Shown one piece after another: positions 1 through 7,160 of a DNA stretch of 19,464 nt. Source of the stretch: an uncultured Chitinophaga sp. (lineage in GTDB: Bacteria; Bacteroidota; Bacteroidia; Chitinophagales; Chitinophagaceae); NCBI RefSeq assembly GCF_937898475.1, contig NZ_CALEJS010000023.1, positions 1 to 19,464 of the forward strand, read 5' to 3'. The position numbers and the translations under genes were made by a program. Under the pieces are notes generated by a model. The model searched no databases and was not told the DNA's origin. It worked only from the letters and a program-made list of their open reading frames with translations. The stretch's first letter is position 1; each line of letters opens with the position of its first letter.

Positions 1-55
1 CAAAAGTAACACCTACCTCAACAAAATCATAGGTGCTGTCTACCGCGACCTTACC
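1..55. repeat. Left copy of 55-base terminal inverted repeat
   Basis: These 55 bases are the exact reverse complement of 19410-19464. Identity stops abruptly at base 55 (CC here, GG in the partner read inward). The repeat holds the GTG start (33) used for the first gene, and a TAG in that frame at 30-32. On the minus strand it has an open frame reading GKVAVDSTYDFVEVGVTF, but a TGA lies just upstream of that frame on this copy. It may be the inner edge of a longer repeat lying outside the window, a true terminal repeat, or a contig-end overlap: 55 is a common assembler k-mer length. The identity itself is directly visible; the cause is not. Confidence 0.95.
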
Positions 56-785
56 CCATCAAAAGCAACAAAACCTGATTCCCCATTGGGGCGTTACCTC
101 TACACGACAAAGGCTGATCGCGAATTATTGGCTAAACCATGTGACAGGACATTTTGCACTGCTGCTAACCATCGCAGTCCTATTTTCCTTGCTATCGAGC
201 GGCGATATTGGTCCTGCCCACCTGCTGGTGATCCTGATAGTGGGAATACTGGCATTTGGAGTACTCCTGTTTTTCCACTACTGGCCGGGTTTCATCCGGG
301 ATTTCCTGCCCAGGCTGGAGTCGGTTGTCGACGCCTACCGCACTGAGCAACAACAGCAGATTATTGCTCACTTACGAGAGAAAATGACCCTGCAACAAAA
401 GCATTTCCAACAGCAAATAACCACCCTTACCAGGTTGGCAGAACAGCAAAAGGATGAAATAAAAAAATGTAGGCAGGCGCAATTGTCCAATTTTGCGCTT
501 ACCCTTATTTATTATGTATTGGCGAAAACGTCCGGTATGCCCGATCCTAAGAGCAATGACCACACTCCCCAGCTGTTAATGCAACTCTATGGGATAGATC
601 CTGGTAGTATCCGCGCCAACCTTGAATTAATTACTGGCAACGGCAGGCGCAAAAGCCTCAGTGACCGCAAACGGACTGAGCTTGTCAACCGGTTTGATGA
701 AGCCTACCGGTTTTTTGAGGAACAGGGATTTACGGCAGGGATGCTATTATTAAAGGACTTGGAAGTTAGAATAGTAGGTTATTAA
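33..785 (+). CDS. Membrane-anchored coiled-coil protein, function unknown
   Basis: This is a 250-residue protein that I do not recognise as a named family. Two hydrophobic segments (about residues 38-55 and 62-84, the second ending in FFHYWPGF) should form a hairpin in the inner membrane. A Gln/Glu/Lys-rich coiled coil follows (about 95-148), then a compact helical C-terminal domain (about 150-250) containing LTLIYYVLAK and a basic GRRKSLSDRKR stretch. The only starts in frame are GTG at 33, inside the terminal repeat, and GTG at 141; a TAG at 30-32 blocks any longer version and there is no clear ribosome site, so the N-terminus is uncertain and may be a recombination junction. A strong terminator follows directly. 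Its place beside mobilization genes suggests an accessory role in transfer, but this is inference. Confidence 0.6.
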   Translation: MLSTATLPHQKQQNLIPHWGVTSTRQRLIANYWLNHVTGHFALLLTIAVLFSLLSSGDIGPAHLLVILIVGILAFGVLLFFHYWPGFIRDFLPRLESVVDAYRTEQQQQIIAHLREKMTLQQKHFQQQITTLTRLAEQQKDEIKKCRQAQLSNFALTLIYYVLAKTSGMPDPKSNDHTPQLLMQLYGIDPGSIRANLELITGNGRRKSLSDRKRTELVNRFDEAYRFFEEQGFTAGMLLLKDLEVRIVGY

Positions 786-806
786 CTTTTATACCATAAT
801 GTAAGT

Positions 807-842
807 AGAGGCTGTATCAAAAGTATGATGCAGCCTCTTTTT
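807..842 (+). terminator. Intrinsic terminator after the first gene
   Basis: The arms 807-819 and 826-838 pair over 13 base pairs (AGAGGCTGTATCA with TGATGCAGCCTCT) with one T-G wobble, around a six-base loop (820-825). A run of five T follows (838-842). It lies 22 bases after the stop of the membrane protein gene and separates it from the helix-turn-helix gene. Similar GAGGCTGT hairpins also occur at insertion-sequence ends in Bacteroidota, so a fossil end is a weaker alternative. Confidence 0.85.
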
Positions 843-1069
843 ATTCGGGTACCTGATGGAGATAGGTAGTCGTTTAAGCAATTCTCAGGCCCTTCTTTTA
901 TTTTTGATACATCCTCTTTTTTTTATGCCCCTTTATACCCTGATCGCCCGTGATCTACATGTAACGGGCAACCATACTGTGAAAGATAAGTCCTGTTTAC
1001 AACATTATCTATACATAGCTTTTTCTCACCTGCCTCCAAAGCTATATTGCAGCCATAAAATCAAAGGTG
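843..1069 (+). promoter_or_regulatory. Intergenic region upstream of the HTH gene with inverted-repeat site
   Basis: No convincing gene lies here. TATTTTTG at 899-906 fits the Bacteroidota -7 box TAnnTTTG, but there is no good TTTG -33 box (closest is TTTA at 873-876). The arms GCCCGT (946-951) and ACGGGC (964-969) form a perfect inverted repeat that encloses the palindrome TACATGTA (956-963). Such a nested dyad just upstream of a DNA-binding protein gene could be its operator. Both calls are weak and rest on pattern alone. Confidence 0.3.
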
Positions 1070-1408
1070 ATGAAAGAATCAGTGAAGAATGAGAGCGTTC
1101 AGCTCGCCACTCCTATGTTATTTCCCTACGAACCTGATCAGTTCTGGCAGAGGGTCCGGCTTATTATCCGGGAAGAGATTAACCAGTTTGAAAAAGCCCT
1201 GTCCGCCGCAGCACCTCCAGTGTACCAAACTCCCGGTATGCAGTACAAACCGCTCTATAAAATTGCAGAGGTGTGCAAAATGTTTGACATAACCAGACCA
1301 ACAATTTATGATTGGGTGAAGCATGGCAAGCTAAAACCCTACAAGATCCGCTCAAGGGTATATTTTCTTTGGCAGGATATTCAGCGGTTGCTTAACCCAG
1401 AGCAATAG
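1070..1408 (+). CDS. Excisionase/MerR-like helix-turn-helix DNA-binding protein
   Basis: This 112-residue protein has a poorly conserved N-terminal half and a C-terminal helix-turn-helix of the HTH_17/excisionase type: YKIAEVCKMFDITRPTIYDWV is followed by HGKLKPYKIRSRVYFLWQDIQRLL. The pattern 'hypothesis helix, turn, recognition helix, K/R wing, then DI..LL' is characteristic of small HTH proteins on Bacteroidota integrative and mobilizable elements, where they act as recombination directionality factors or regulators. ATG at 1070 is preferred over the GTG one codon earlier; AAAGG lies just upstream. It is followed 54 bases later by the primase-like gene, in the usual order for such elements. 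No integrase is in the window, so a purely regulatory role is equally possible. Confidence 0.8.
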   Translation: MKESVKNESVQLATPMLFPYEPDQFWQRVRLIIREEINQFEKALSAAAPPVYQTPGMQYKPLYKIAEVCKMFDITRPTIYDWVKHGKLKPYKIRSRVYFLWQDIQRLLNPEQ

Positions 1409-1462
1409 GGTAGTAATGACCTGCAACCAGAATTTTTGATCATATGCCTAATAGTTTTAAGT

Positions 1463-2467
1463 ATGCAGAAGCTGACATTGGCCCAGGCCAAAGAAATAGA
1501 CTTCGTAGATTATCTGGATTTTTTGGGTCATAAACCCAAGAGCGTTAGCGGAAATAATTATTTGTATCGGTCACCGCTTCCAGGTCGGGAAGACAAAGAT
1601 CCTTCCTTTACGGTAGACCGGAGGCGAAACATATGGTACGATCACGGCTTATGTAGGGGAGGGAGTATTATTGATTTTGGGATGGAATACTACGGTTGCA
1701 CCATTCCTGAATTACTGGAAATACTGCAAACTTCTTTTTCCTTTCACCGTGTTTCCTCACCAGCTCCCCAGCAATCCACCACCAAAAAGCAGGCCTCTGA
1801 GCCAATAAACCCGCCGTCCTCTTCCAATGAAAGGAAAAAAATACGTGTTGTTTCTGCGGGCGCCATCACTTCTTCGGCGTTGATCCATTACTTAGACCAG
1901 CGGAAAATACCAGTCGAGCTGGCGCAGGCTTATTGCCAGGAGGTCCGGTATGAACTATCTGGTAAACAGTATTATGCCATTGGTTTTGCGAATAATGACG
2001 GGGGGTACGAACTACGCAATCCTTACTTTAAAGGTGGCAGCTCTCCCAAGGGTATCACCTTTTTTGATAATGGAGCACGGGAGGTAGCCGTTTTTGAAGG
2101 GTTCTTCGATTTTCTTTCCTTGCTGGTCCTTCATCAGAACCAGGATCTCTCGTCCACTAATTTACTGGTATTAAATTCCCTGTCCTATTTTGAAAAGAAT
2201 CGTCAGTTGATGGAAAAACATGATACTATTAACCTGTACCTGGACCGGGATACCGCCGGCATGAAGTGTACGGCACAGGCATTAAAATATAGCTCCCGGT
2301 ACAAGGACAATAGTGTTTTCTACCAGGGGCAAAAAGATCTGAACCAGTGGTTGATTCAAAATTTTCACCAGATCCAACGGGAAATGCATTCACTCAACAG
2401 AGCAAGGGAATTAACGCAGATCATGAAAAATGTTGAGGTTTCCCGGGGGAAGGGACGCCGTATTTGA
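1463..2467 (+). CDS. Toprim-domain DNA primase-like protein of a mobile element
   Basis: This 334-residue protein has an N-terminal region laid out like the primase zinc-binding domain (about 30-72: YLYRSPLPGREDKDPSF, then WYDHGLCRGGSIIDF), a low-complexity Pro/Ser/Gln linker (about 95-125), and a Toprim domain with its acidic residues in place: E212 in VAVFEGFFDFLSLL, and D261/D263 in LYLDRDTAG. Toprim primases make RNA primers for replication of transferred or plasmid DNA. The zinc ligands of a canonical CHC2 finger appear largely lost (only one Cys, C64, with H61 nearby), as in many Bacteroidota mobile-element versions. ATG at 1463 is chosen over a TTG at 1436 because the added residues (IICLIVLS) do not fit the family. 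It lies between the HTH gene and the mob genes. Confidence 0.85.
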   Translation: MQKLTLAQAKEIDFVDYLDFLGHKPKSVSGNNYLYRSPLPGREDKDPSFTVDRRRNIWYDHGLCRGGSIIDFGMEYYGCTIPELLEILQTSFSFHRVSSPAPQQSTTKKQASEPINPPSSSNERKKIRVVSAGAITSSALIHYLDQRKIPVELAQAYCQEVRYELSGKQYYAIGFANNDGGYELRNPYFKGGSSPKGITFFDNGAREVAVFEGFFDFLSLLVLHQNQDLSSTNLLVLNSLSYFEKNRQLMEKHDTINLYLDRDTAGMKCTAQALKYSSRYKDNSVFYQGQKDLNQWLIQNFHQIQREMHSLNRARELTQIMKNVEVSRGKGRRI

Positions 2468-2495
2468 AAAATTTATTCATTCAAAAAGTACGATC

Positions 2496-2855
2496 ATGAC
2501 AGATTTTAAAAGAAGAACGCTGATATTAAACAGCGGTAAACAAATAAAATTGTTCGGTAACAGCATTGCCATTGGCAAGAGTTTACAAATAGGAGAAGGT
2601 TATGCACCTAATATCTTTTCCTGCATGGAGTAACAAGCGGAAGCTAAAGCTGCCGCTTCACAAGAAAACAAACCGACTAATGAGTCGCTGCAGCGGAAAA
2701 CAGCTACCTATATGATCAATCCTTACAGTTTGACACCGGAGGAAATCTTTGAGATTGCCGACTACAATATCCGTTTGTGGCTGGATTTAAAAGACAATAT
2801 TCGCAGATATGGCGTGAACAGTCCAAAGGTTTTTAACAGGGATTCGCTGCTTTAA
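2496..2855 (+). pseudogene. Small conserved-looking gene interrupted by an in-frame TAA
   Basis: The frame from ATG 2496 runs 45 codons (MTDFKRRTLILNSGKQIKLF... ending PNIFSCME), meets TAA at 2631-2633, and then continues open in exactly the same frame through a charged linker (QAEAKAAASQENKP) and a well-formed C-terminal part (MINPYSLTPEEIFEIADYNI... KVFNRDSLL) to a second TAA at 2853-2855. Without the first stop it would be a single 119-residue protein. Both halves look coding: the second is acidic and helical with an ATG at 2712. The simplest reading is a recent nonsense mutation. Alternatives are two tiny genes (2496-2633 and 2712-2855), readthrough, or a sequencing error. The function is unknown; the place between primase and mob genes suggests an element-specific accessory protein. 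Confidence 0.6.
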
Positions 2856-3105
2856 TCAAAATAATCCCTGCAAAAAAACTGGCCTTACTGCCAATATTTC
2901 CACCAATTATTTTTCCGGCTTTTTGATAAACCGGCCCGGGAAATGTTCTGAAAAAAGAAGATCTGTTAGCAGGCTATTAGTTTTATTTGATCACTGAAAA
3001 CACGTCAAGTAAATCAGTATAAAAAGCCTATAAATACATGAATAAACAAGCGCAGAAGTACGCTGCCTAAACCATGTATATGACGCCTAAAAAAACAGCT
3101 AAAAA
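2856..3105. other. Intergenic stretch without recognisable genes
   Basis: This 250-base stretch lies between the interrupted small gene and the hairpin-rich leader of mobC. It contains stop codons in all + frames and no ribosome site followed by a useful ORF. A loose CCGG...CCGG dyad around 2923-2942 is the only structure seen. It may simply be the upstream part of the transfer origin region. Confidence 0.4.
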
Positions 3106-3106
3106 A

Positions 3107-3257
3107 GGGCATCCGCCGTAAAATAGGTTGCCCGGATGAAGAGCCGTCTTTCAGACGCTCAGGAGCAAGGAGTGTTTTGGTGTACACCAAAACGCTGGTC
3201 CCTCATCCGCTACCGCGGATTCGGGGACGGATTTTTTTCATCCGCTTCCCGGCGGAT
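3107..3257 (+). other. Hairpin-dense leader, candidate oriT, upstream of mobC
   Basis: At least four hairpins are packed into 150 bases. Bases 3110-3115 pair with 3133-3138 (CATCCG/CGGATG), with a competing GGGCA/TGCCC pairing at 3107-3111/3129-3133. CGTCT 3145-3149 pairs with AGACG 3153-3157, extended by GAG/CTC. Bases 3171-3196 form a 26-base palindrome centred on TGTACA with one wobble. GTCCC 3198-3202 pairs with GGGAC 3224-3228 around a second stem ATCCGC 3205-3210/GCGGAT 3215-3220, followed by seven T. ATCCGC 3240-3245 pairs with GCGGAT 3252-3257. Position immediately before mobC and the relaxase, and density of dyads, are typical of a transfer origin. I did not identify a nic site. The T-run after the fourth stem also makes a terminator/attenuator possible. 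Confidence 0.55.
3198..3237 (+). terminator. Possible intrinsic terminator/attenuator before mobC
   Basis: An 11-base-pair interrupted stem (3198-3202 with 3224-3228, and 3205-3210 with 3215-3220, loop TACC) is followed after CGGA/GGA by a run of seven T (3231 is A, 3232-3238 T-rich). It lies 45 bases before the mobC ribosome site. If it acts as a terminator it would insulate or attenuate the mob genes; it may instead be only part of the transfer origin. Confidence 0.35.
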
Positions 3258-3267
3258 TCAAAAAATT

Positions 3268-3274
3268 AGGAGGG
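3268..3274 (+). promoter_or_regulatory. Strong Shine-Dalgarno site of mobC
   Basis: AGGAGGG sits seven bases before ATG 3282. Such full-length Shine-Dalgarno sites are uncommon in Bacteroidota, and no other gene in this window has one. It fixes the mobC start and, because the last leader hairpin ends only ten bases upstream, its access could be influenced by the leader fold. Confidence 0.7.
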
Positions 3275-3281
3275 AACGACT

Positions 3282-3665
3282 ATGGAGGAGGCGAATAAAC
3301 CAATAAGAAACAAAGGAGGGCGCCCCAAGAAGGAGGTTAAAAAAGGGCAGCGAATTCCTATTAAATGTACCAGCTATGAAAAGGTGGTCATTAAAGCAAA
3401 GGCTCAAAAAGCGGGTTTTACCGTGTCAGAATACCTGCTGCAATTAGGGCTAAACGGACAAGTTGGCAGTAAGGTAAAAACGCTGCCTAAAGAAGTAATG
3501 GCCCTTACTGGTACGCTCAATCATAACGCCGCTAACCTGAATCAGCTTGCCAAAAAGCATAACAGTGTAACCCATGTCTTAACGTTGCTGGATCGGGTTG
3601 ACATGCTGATACTATGTAAAGAATTGAAGGATCTGGTAACCCTCATCAGAAATTATTTGCAATGA
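3282..3665 (+). CDS. mobC: MobC-like relaxosome accessory protein
   Basis: This 127-residue basic protein opens with a Lys/Arg-rich N-terminus including GGRPKKE, followed by a ribbon-helix-helix-like segment (IPIKCTSYEKVVIKAKAQKAG, then FTVSEYLLQLGL) and a C-terminal helical part with the MobC signature LTGTLNHNAANLNQLAKKHN. MobC-type proteins bind the transfer origin beside the relaxase and help open the DNA at nic. The start is set by a strong ribosome site. The last codons overlap the relaxase start by four bases (ATGA), so the two proteins are translationally coupled, as expected for relaxosome partners. The length matches the family. Confidence 0.88.
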   Translation: MEEANKPIRNKGGRPKKEVKKGQRIPIKCTSYEKVVIKAKAQKAGFTVSEYLLQLGLNGQVGSKVKTLPKEVMALTGTLNHNAANLNQLAKKHNSVTHVLTLLDRVDMLILCKELKDLVTLIRNYLQ

Positions 3666-4714
3666 TAGGTCGTCCGATTACAGGAAGTTCCTTTTTAGGT
3701 TGCATCAGTTATAACCTGGAAGATAAACGGGAACTGACCGAAGAACAGAAAGAACAGTTATCCCAGCTGGAAGGGGTACAACATAAAGACCGGGCAGAAG
3801 TACTGGTTTACAACAAATGCTTCGGTGATAAATATGAACTGGCTGCACAGTTCAGGGAGGTTGCCCAATTAAGTAAACGGGTAGAAAAACCGGTATTCCA
3901 TTTTCCCATCCGGCTGGCTCCGGGAGATACCGTCAACCGCGACGAGCTCATAGAAATAGCAGAAGCGTGTGTAAGGGAATTTGAAGTGGAGAATAATCAA
4001 TACGTGATCATTTTACATAAAGATACCCGGGAACCGCATATCCATATTATAGCTAACCGGGTTGGTTTTGATGGGAAAGTTGCAAGTGACAGCTACAGTA
4101 AACGTCGGATGATGGCCCTTTGTCGTAGGCTTGAAAAGCAGTATAAATTAAGGGAGGTACTAGGCCCTCGTGCTTCTTTACCCAAAGAGTTACGGTTAAT
4201 CCCTCATCATAATGCCCGAAAAGAACGGTTGAAAAATGATATTGGCCGGACCTTGGAACAGGTAAAAAATTATCAGGAGTTTGCAGAATTGATGCAAAAA
4301 TTAGGTTACACTGTATTGAAAAGTCGGGGGATTGCCTTTATTGATGATAAGAAGGTAAAAATTAAAGGTAGTGAAGTTGGATTCTCACTCTCCAAAATTG
4401 AACAGATCCTTTACCTTAAAAGGGAACTGGCCGTTAAGCTGGCAAAACAGGCGGTTTTTGAAACAGCCGGCCGGCAACAAAAATCGGAATACAGAGCCAG
4501 TACCCCAGCACAAAAATTATTATTACAAACATGGCAGCAGGCGCAGCTGGAAAAATCACCGCTATTCCCGTTACAGCAGGAAATAAAAACCATAGCACAG
4601 GAACTTAATCAATTGTTATACGGTTTATTGAAGCCGGAATATATGGACCAATCTATTAATCCGGAACTTGTAAAAGAAGCTAAGCGTAAAAAGAAACGGA
4701 GACCTCCGAGATGA
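3662..4714 (+). CDS. MOBP-type relaxase / mobilization nuclease
   Basis: This 350-residue protein has the N-terminal relaxase domain of the Relaxase/mobilization nuclease family. The metal-binding motif is clear: H119-K-D-T-R-E-P-H126-I-H128, followed by ANRV (131-134). Y17 in GCISYNLE is the likely catalytic tyrosine that nicks oriT and stays bound to the 5' end, and FHFPIRL (79-85) is another usual family element. The C-terminal 150 residues are Lys/Gln-rich and helical and end in a very basic tail (KRKKKRRPPR), probably for DNA binding or contact with a coupling protein. It is shorter than conjugative relaxases with helicase domains, as is usual for mobilizable elements that borrow another element's secretion machinery. 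It overlaps mobC by four bases. Confidence 0.92.
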   Translation: MIGRPITGSSFLGCISYNLEDKRELTEEQKEQLSQLEGVQHKDRAEVLVYNKCFGDKYELAAQFREVAQLSKRVEKPVFHFPIRLAPGDTVNRDELIEIAEACVREFEVENNQYVIILHKDTREPHIHIIANRVGFDGKVASDSYSKRRMMALCRRLEKQYKLREVLGPRASLPKELRLIPHHNARKERLKNDIGRTLEQVKNYQEFAELMQKLGYTVLKSRGIAFIDDKKVKIKGSEVGFSLSKIEQILYLKRELAVKLAKQAVFETAGRQQKSEYRASTPAQKLLLQTWQQAQLEKSPLFPLQQEIKTIAQELNQLLYGLLKPEYMDQSINPELVKEAKRKKKRRPPR

Positions 4715-4749
4715 CAAACTCATTTCTTTAATAATAAAAGAAGCGAAGT

Positions 4750-5160
4750 ATGAACATGAATATGGAAAATATAGAAAAGGACAGTCTGGTTCTGGTGCTG
4801 AATGATTTTACTGAGCAGTATAAAGAAATGGCAAAACAGTTCAATGATCTGAGAAATACCATTTCTTTACTGGAAGCAAAAACAGCTGATTTTGAAAAGA
4901 AATTGGAAAATCTACAAGTTACTTTCCCTGCTATGGATACTGCAACCATACAGACCATTGTATCTCAAGGGATGCGTGATGTTAAAAAAATGGTGGCCGA
5001 ACAACCCAGAAACATCTTGCAGAGCAAGCGATACTTGTTCTTTCCGGAACATAATGCCAGAGAGTATTATTCAGTAGTGCTTCGCTGGATACTATACATC
5101 ATCATTGCTTCCTATTGCTATTTGCTGTTAAAGCATATGATGGATCACTGGTTAGTTTAA
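4750..5160 (+). CDS. Small coiled-coil protein with C-terminal membrane anchor
   Basis: This 136-residue protein starts 35 bases after the relaxase stop and is the last gene of the mobilization operon. Residues about 10-60 form a heptad-like coiled coil (LNDFTEQYKEMAKQF, LLEAKTADFEKKLENL). A basic middle follows (PRNILQSKRYLFFPEHNAREYY), then one strong transmembrane helix near the C-terminus (about 106-127, LRWILYIIIASYCYLLL). Tail-anchored coiled-coil proteins in this position are common in Bacteroidota mob operons; their role is not established, and docking the relaxosome at the membrane is a reasonable guess. I do not recognise a named family. ATG codons at 4750, 4756 and 4762 (residues 1, 3, 5) are all possible starts. 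Confidence 0.75.
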   Translation: MNMNMENIEKDSLVLVLNDFTEQYKEMAKQFNDLRNTISLLEAKTADFEKKLENLQVTFPAMDTATIQTIVSQGMRDVKKMVAEQPRNILQSKRYLFFPEHNAREYYSVVLRWILYIIIASYCYLLLKHMMDHWLV

Positions 5161-5663
5161 AAACGCTGCACATGTAATAAAAAAAAGACAGTATAAGAGC
5201 ATGTCGTCGAGTATGGAAAATTTATTATTCCCATAAGGAATGAAGTAGTCATGCCGCCACATGTAGCAGCAACTAATGAAATAAAAAACATTAAATATAT
5301 TAAATTCAAATATGGGAATAATACGTACTTCTATTGAAAGGTATTTGTACGGATTTGCTGATTTGTTTAAAAATATTTTACCTGTATTTCAAAAAAATAT
5401 TCTTTCTTTGTTTCAGTATGTTTGAAAATGCTATGAAATAAAGAACATTCTCCTATATCTAATAATTAATCGATGAATAGAAAAATTTAAGAGTACATAA
5501 TTGTGTTGGCCCAAGACAGTGACTGATTTTTGAACCACATGATGGAAATCCCAACAAGACGAAGGTGCAAAACTGCAAATGTATGTTTTATGCCCGGCGT
5601 GATACACTCTACAAGTTAACTGTCTCCAACGATTAAATTTTTAATAACATTTATACCCTGAGT
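5161..5663. other. AT-rich intergenic region with a 13-base inverted repeat
   Basis: This 503-base region divides the mobilization module from the RHS operon. The only notable structure is a perfect inverted repeat, TATTATTCCCATA (5223-5235) and TATGGGAATAATA (5311-5323), 75 bases apart. A 28-codon ORF (5251-5337) with AAGGA upstream sits between and across the arms but has nothing else in its favour. TATGTTTG at 5417-5424 fits the -7 box TAnnTTTG without a -33 partner. The RHS operon promoter should be in this stretch, but I cannot place it. Confidence 0.5.
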
Positions 5664-7121
5664 ATGCGTATAGCATATCTACTTATGATGGCATTGCTAT
5701 TGCAATGGCAGCACTTCTATGCGCAGGAATTACCTGCATTGGAACGAAATCAGCCAGATAGTATTGGCAAGGCATCATGGCAATTCCCGGAGAAATACTT
5801 TTCCCAGGTAAGCGGCAAATCTCAGCGCTTTGAGAAGAAGGTTAATAAACGTTCGCAGCAAGCATTGGAACGCCTGGCACACCAGGAAAAGAGGATGCAG
5901 GCGAGGCTGGCAAAGATAGATTCTGTTGCGGCAAAGAACGTCTTTTCCCGCTCTATTGACTCCATGGGTAACCTGCAGGCCAGGTTAAAACAAAAAGCCG
6001 GTAAATATGATCCCTCCAAACTGGATGCAGGCTACACCGGTTACCTGGATACCCTGCAGAATTCCCTGTCCTTTCTCAAAGACTCAAAATCGTTAGGAGG
6101 CCAGTCCAAAGTGCTGCAGGAGAAGGTAAACGGCTCCCTACAAAGTGTACAGCAGTTACAGGCGCAATTGCAACAGGCCGAACAGATCAAGGCCTACATC
6201 CGTGAACGGAAGCAACAGCTTAAAGAGCAGCTGGCGCAGTATACCGGTTTCACCAAAGACCTGGAGAAGTTCAATAAGGAAGCCTACTACTACGGACAGC
6301 AGCTCAAAGAATATAAAGAACTGCTGAAGGATAAAAAGAAAGCAGAAGCCAAAGCGCTGGAGATGCTGAAAAAAGTACCGGCTTACAACGATTTCCTGCA
6401 AAAGAACTCCCAGCTGGCTGGCTTATTTAATTTCTCTGCTGCCGGTTCTGCACCGAACCTGGAAGGGCTGCAGACCCGTGCCCAGGTAGAACAGCTTATT
6501 CAGCAACGGTTGGGAGGAGGAGGCCCTAATGCCCAGGCAGCCGTGAGTCAGCAGATGTCGCAGGCCCGTGAACGTTTCAATGAGCTGAAAGATAAATTCC
6601 CGGATGTGGATAATGCAGCGGATATGCCCGGCTTTAAGCCGAATGAGATGAAGACTAAAAGCTTTCTGCAAAGGCTGGAGTTTGGCTGCAATATGCAGTT
6701 TGCACGTTCCACGCAGTATTTCCCTACTACCAGTGATATTGCCGGACAGGTAGCTTATAAGTTTCACAAAAATGGTAGCGCCGGAGTAGGCGCGGCTTAT
6801 AAGCTTGGCCTGGGCACCGGATTTAATAATATCCGGTTCTCTCACCAGGGCCTGGGCCTGCGTTCTTTCCTGGATTGGAAGTTGAAAGGTTCTTTCTATA
6901 TCAATGGCGGTTTTGAAGAGAACTATAATGCTGCATTTACGAATGCGGAACAGTTAAGGAATATTAATAACTGGCAAGGGAGTGCGCTGATAGGCATCAG
7001 CAAGAAGTACAAAGTAAGCAGTAAGCTGAAAGGTAATATTATCCTGCTGTATGATTTTCTGTATAATCAGCATGTGCCACGGACAGATCCGATTAAACTC
7101 AGATTGGGATATAATTTCTAG
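5664..7121 (+). CDS. Secreted coiled-coil protein with C-terminal beta-barrel-like domain
   Basis: This 485-residue protein begins with a Sec-type signal peptide (MRIAYLLMMALLLQWQHFYA, cleavage near AQE). Residues about 50-250 are long Gln/Lys/Glu-rich coiled coil. A Gly/Asn/Pro-rich linker (LGGGGPNAQ, about 283-291) leads to a C-terminal domain of about 150 residues (333-485) made of alternating, aromatic- and Gly-rich strands (LEFGCNMQFA, GQVAYKF, GVGAAYKLG, GSFYINGGF, GSALIGI, NIILLYDF) and ending in LRLGYNF, a terminal Phe typical of outer-membrane barrels. I infer a periplasmic coiled coil joined to a small outer-membrane barrel. As first gene of the RHS operon it could anchor or export the downstream proteins. 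I do not recognise a characterised homologue. Confidence 0.75.
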   Translation: MRIAYLLMMALLLQWQHFYAQELPALERNQPDSIGKASWQFPEKYFSQVSGKSQRFEKKVNKRSQQALERLAHQEKRMQARLAKIDSVAAKNVFSRSIDSMGNLQARLKQKAGKYDPSKLDAGYTGYLDTLQNSLSFLKDSKSLGGQSKVLQEKVNGSLQSVQQLQAQLQQAEQIKAYIRERKQQLKEQLAQYTGFTKDLEKFNKEAYYYGQQLKEYKELLKDKKKAEAKALEMLKKVPAYNDFLQKNSQLAGLFNFSAAGSAPNLEGLQTRAQVEQLIQQRLGGGGPNAQAAVSQQMSQARERFNELKDKFPDVDNAADMPGFKPNEMKTKSFLQRLEFGCNMQFARSTQYFPTTSDIAGQVAYKFHKNGSAGVGAAYKLGLGTGFNNIRFSHQGLGLRSFLDWKLKGSFYINGGFEENYNAAFTNAEQLRNINNWQGSALIGISKKYKVSSKLKGNIILLYDFLYNQHVPRTDPIKLRLGYNF

Positions 7122-7160
7122 GATCCAAGGCAAGCGCAGATAGCATGCGCACACCGCAAA

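Noticed and set aside
856..1092. 78-codon ORF ahead of the HTH gene
   Set aside because: It overlaps the HTH start in another frame, has odd composition (LLFLIHPLFF then Lys/His-rich), no ribosome site, and covers the dyad and promoter-like sequences.
5251..5337. 28-codon ORF with upstream AAGGA
   Set aside because: Too short, ordinary for AT-rich sequence, and overlaps the inverted repeat; no further support.
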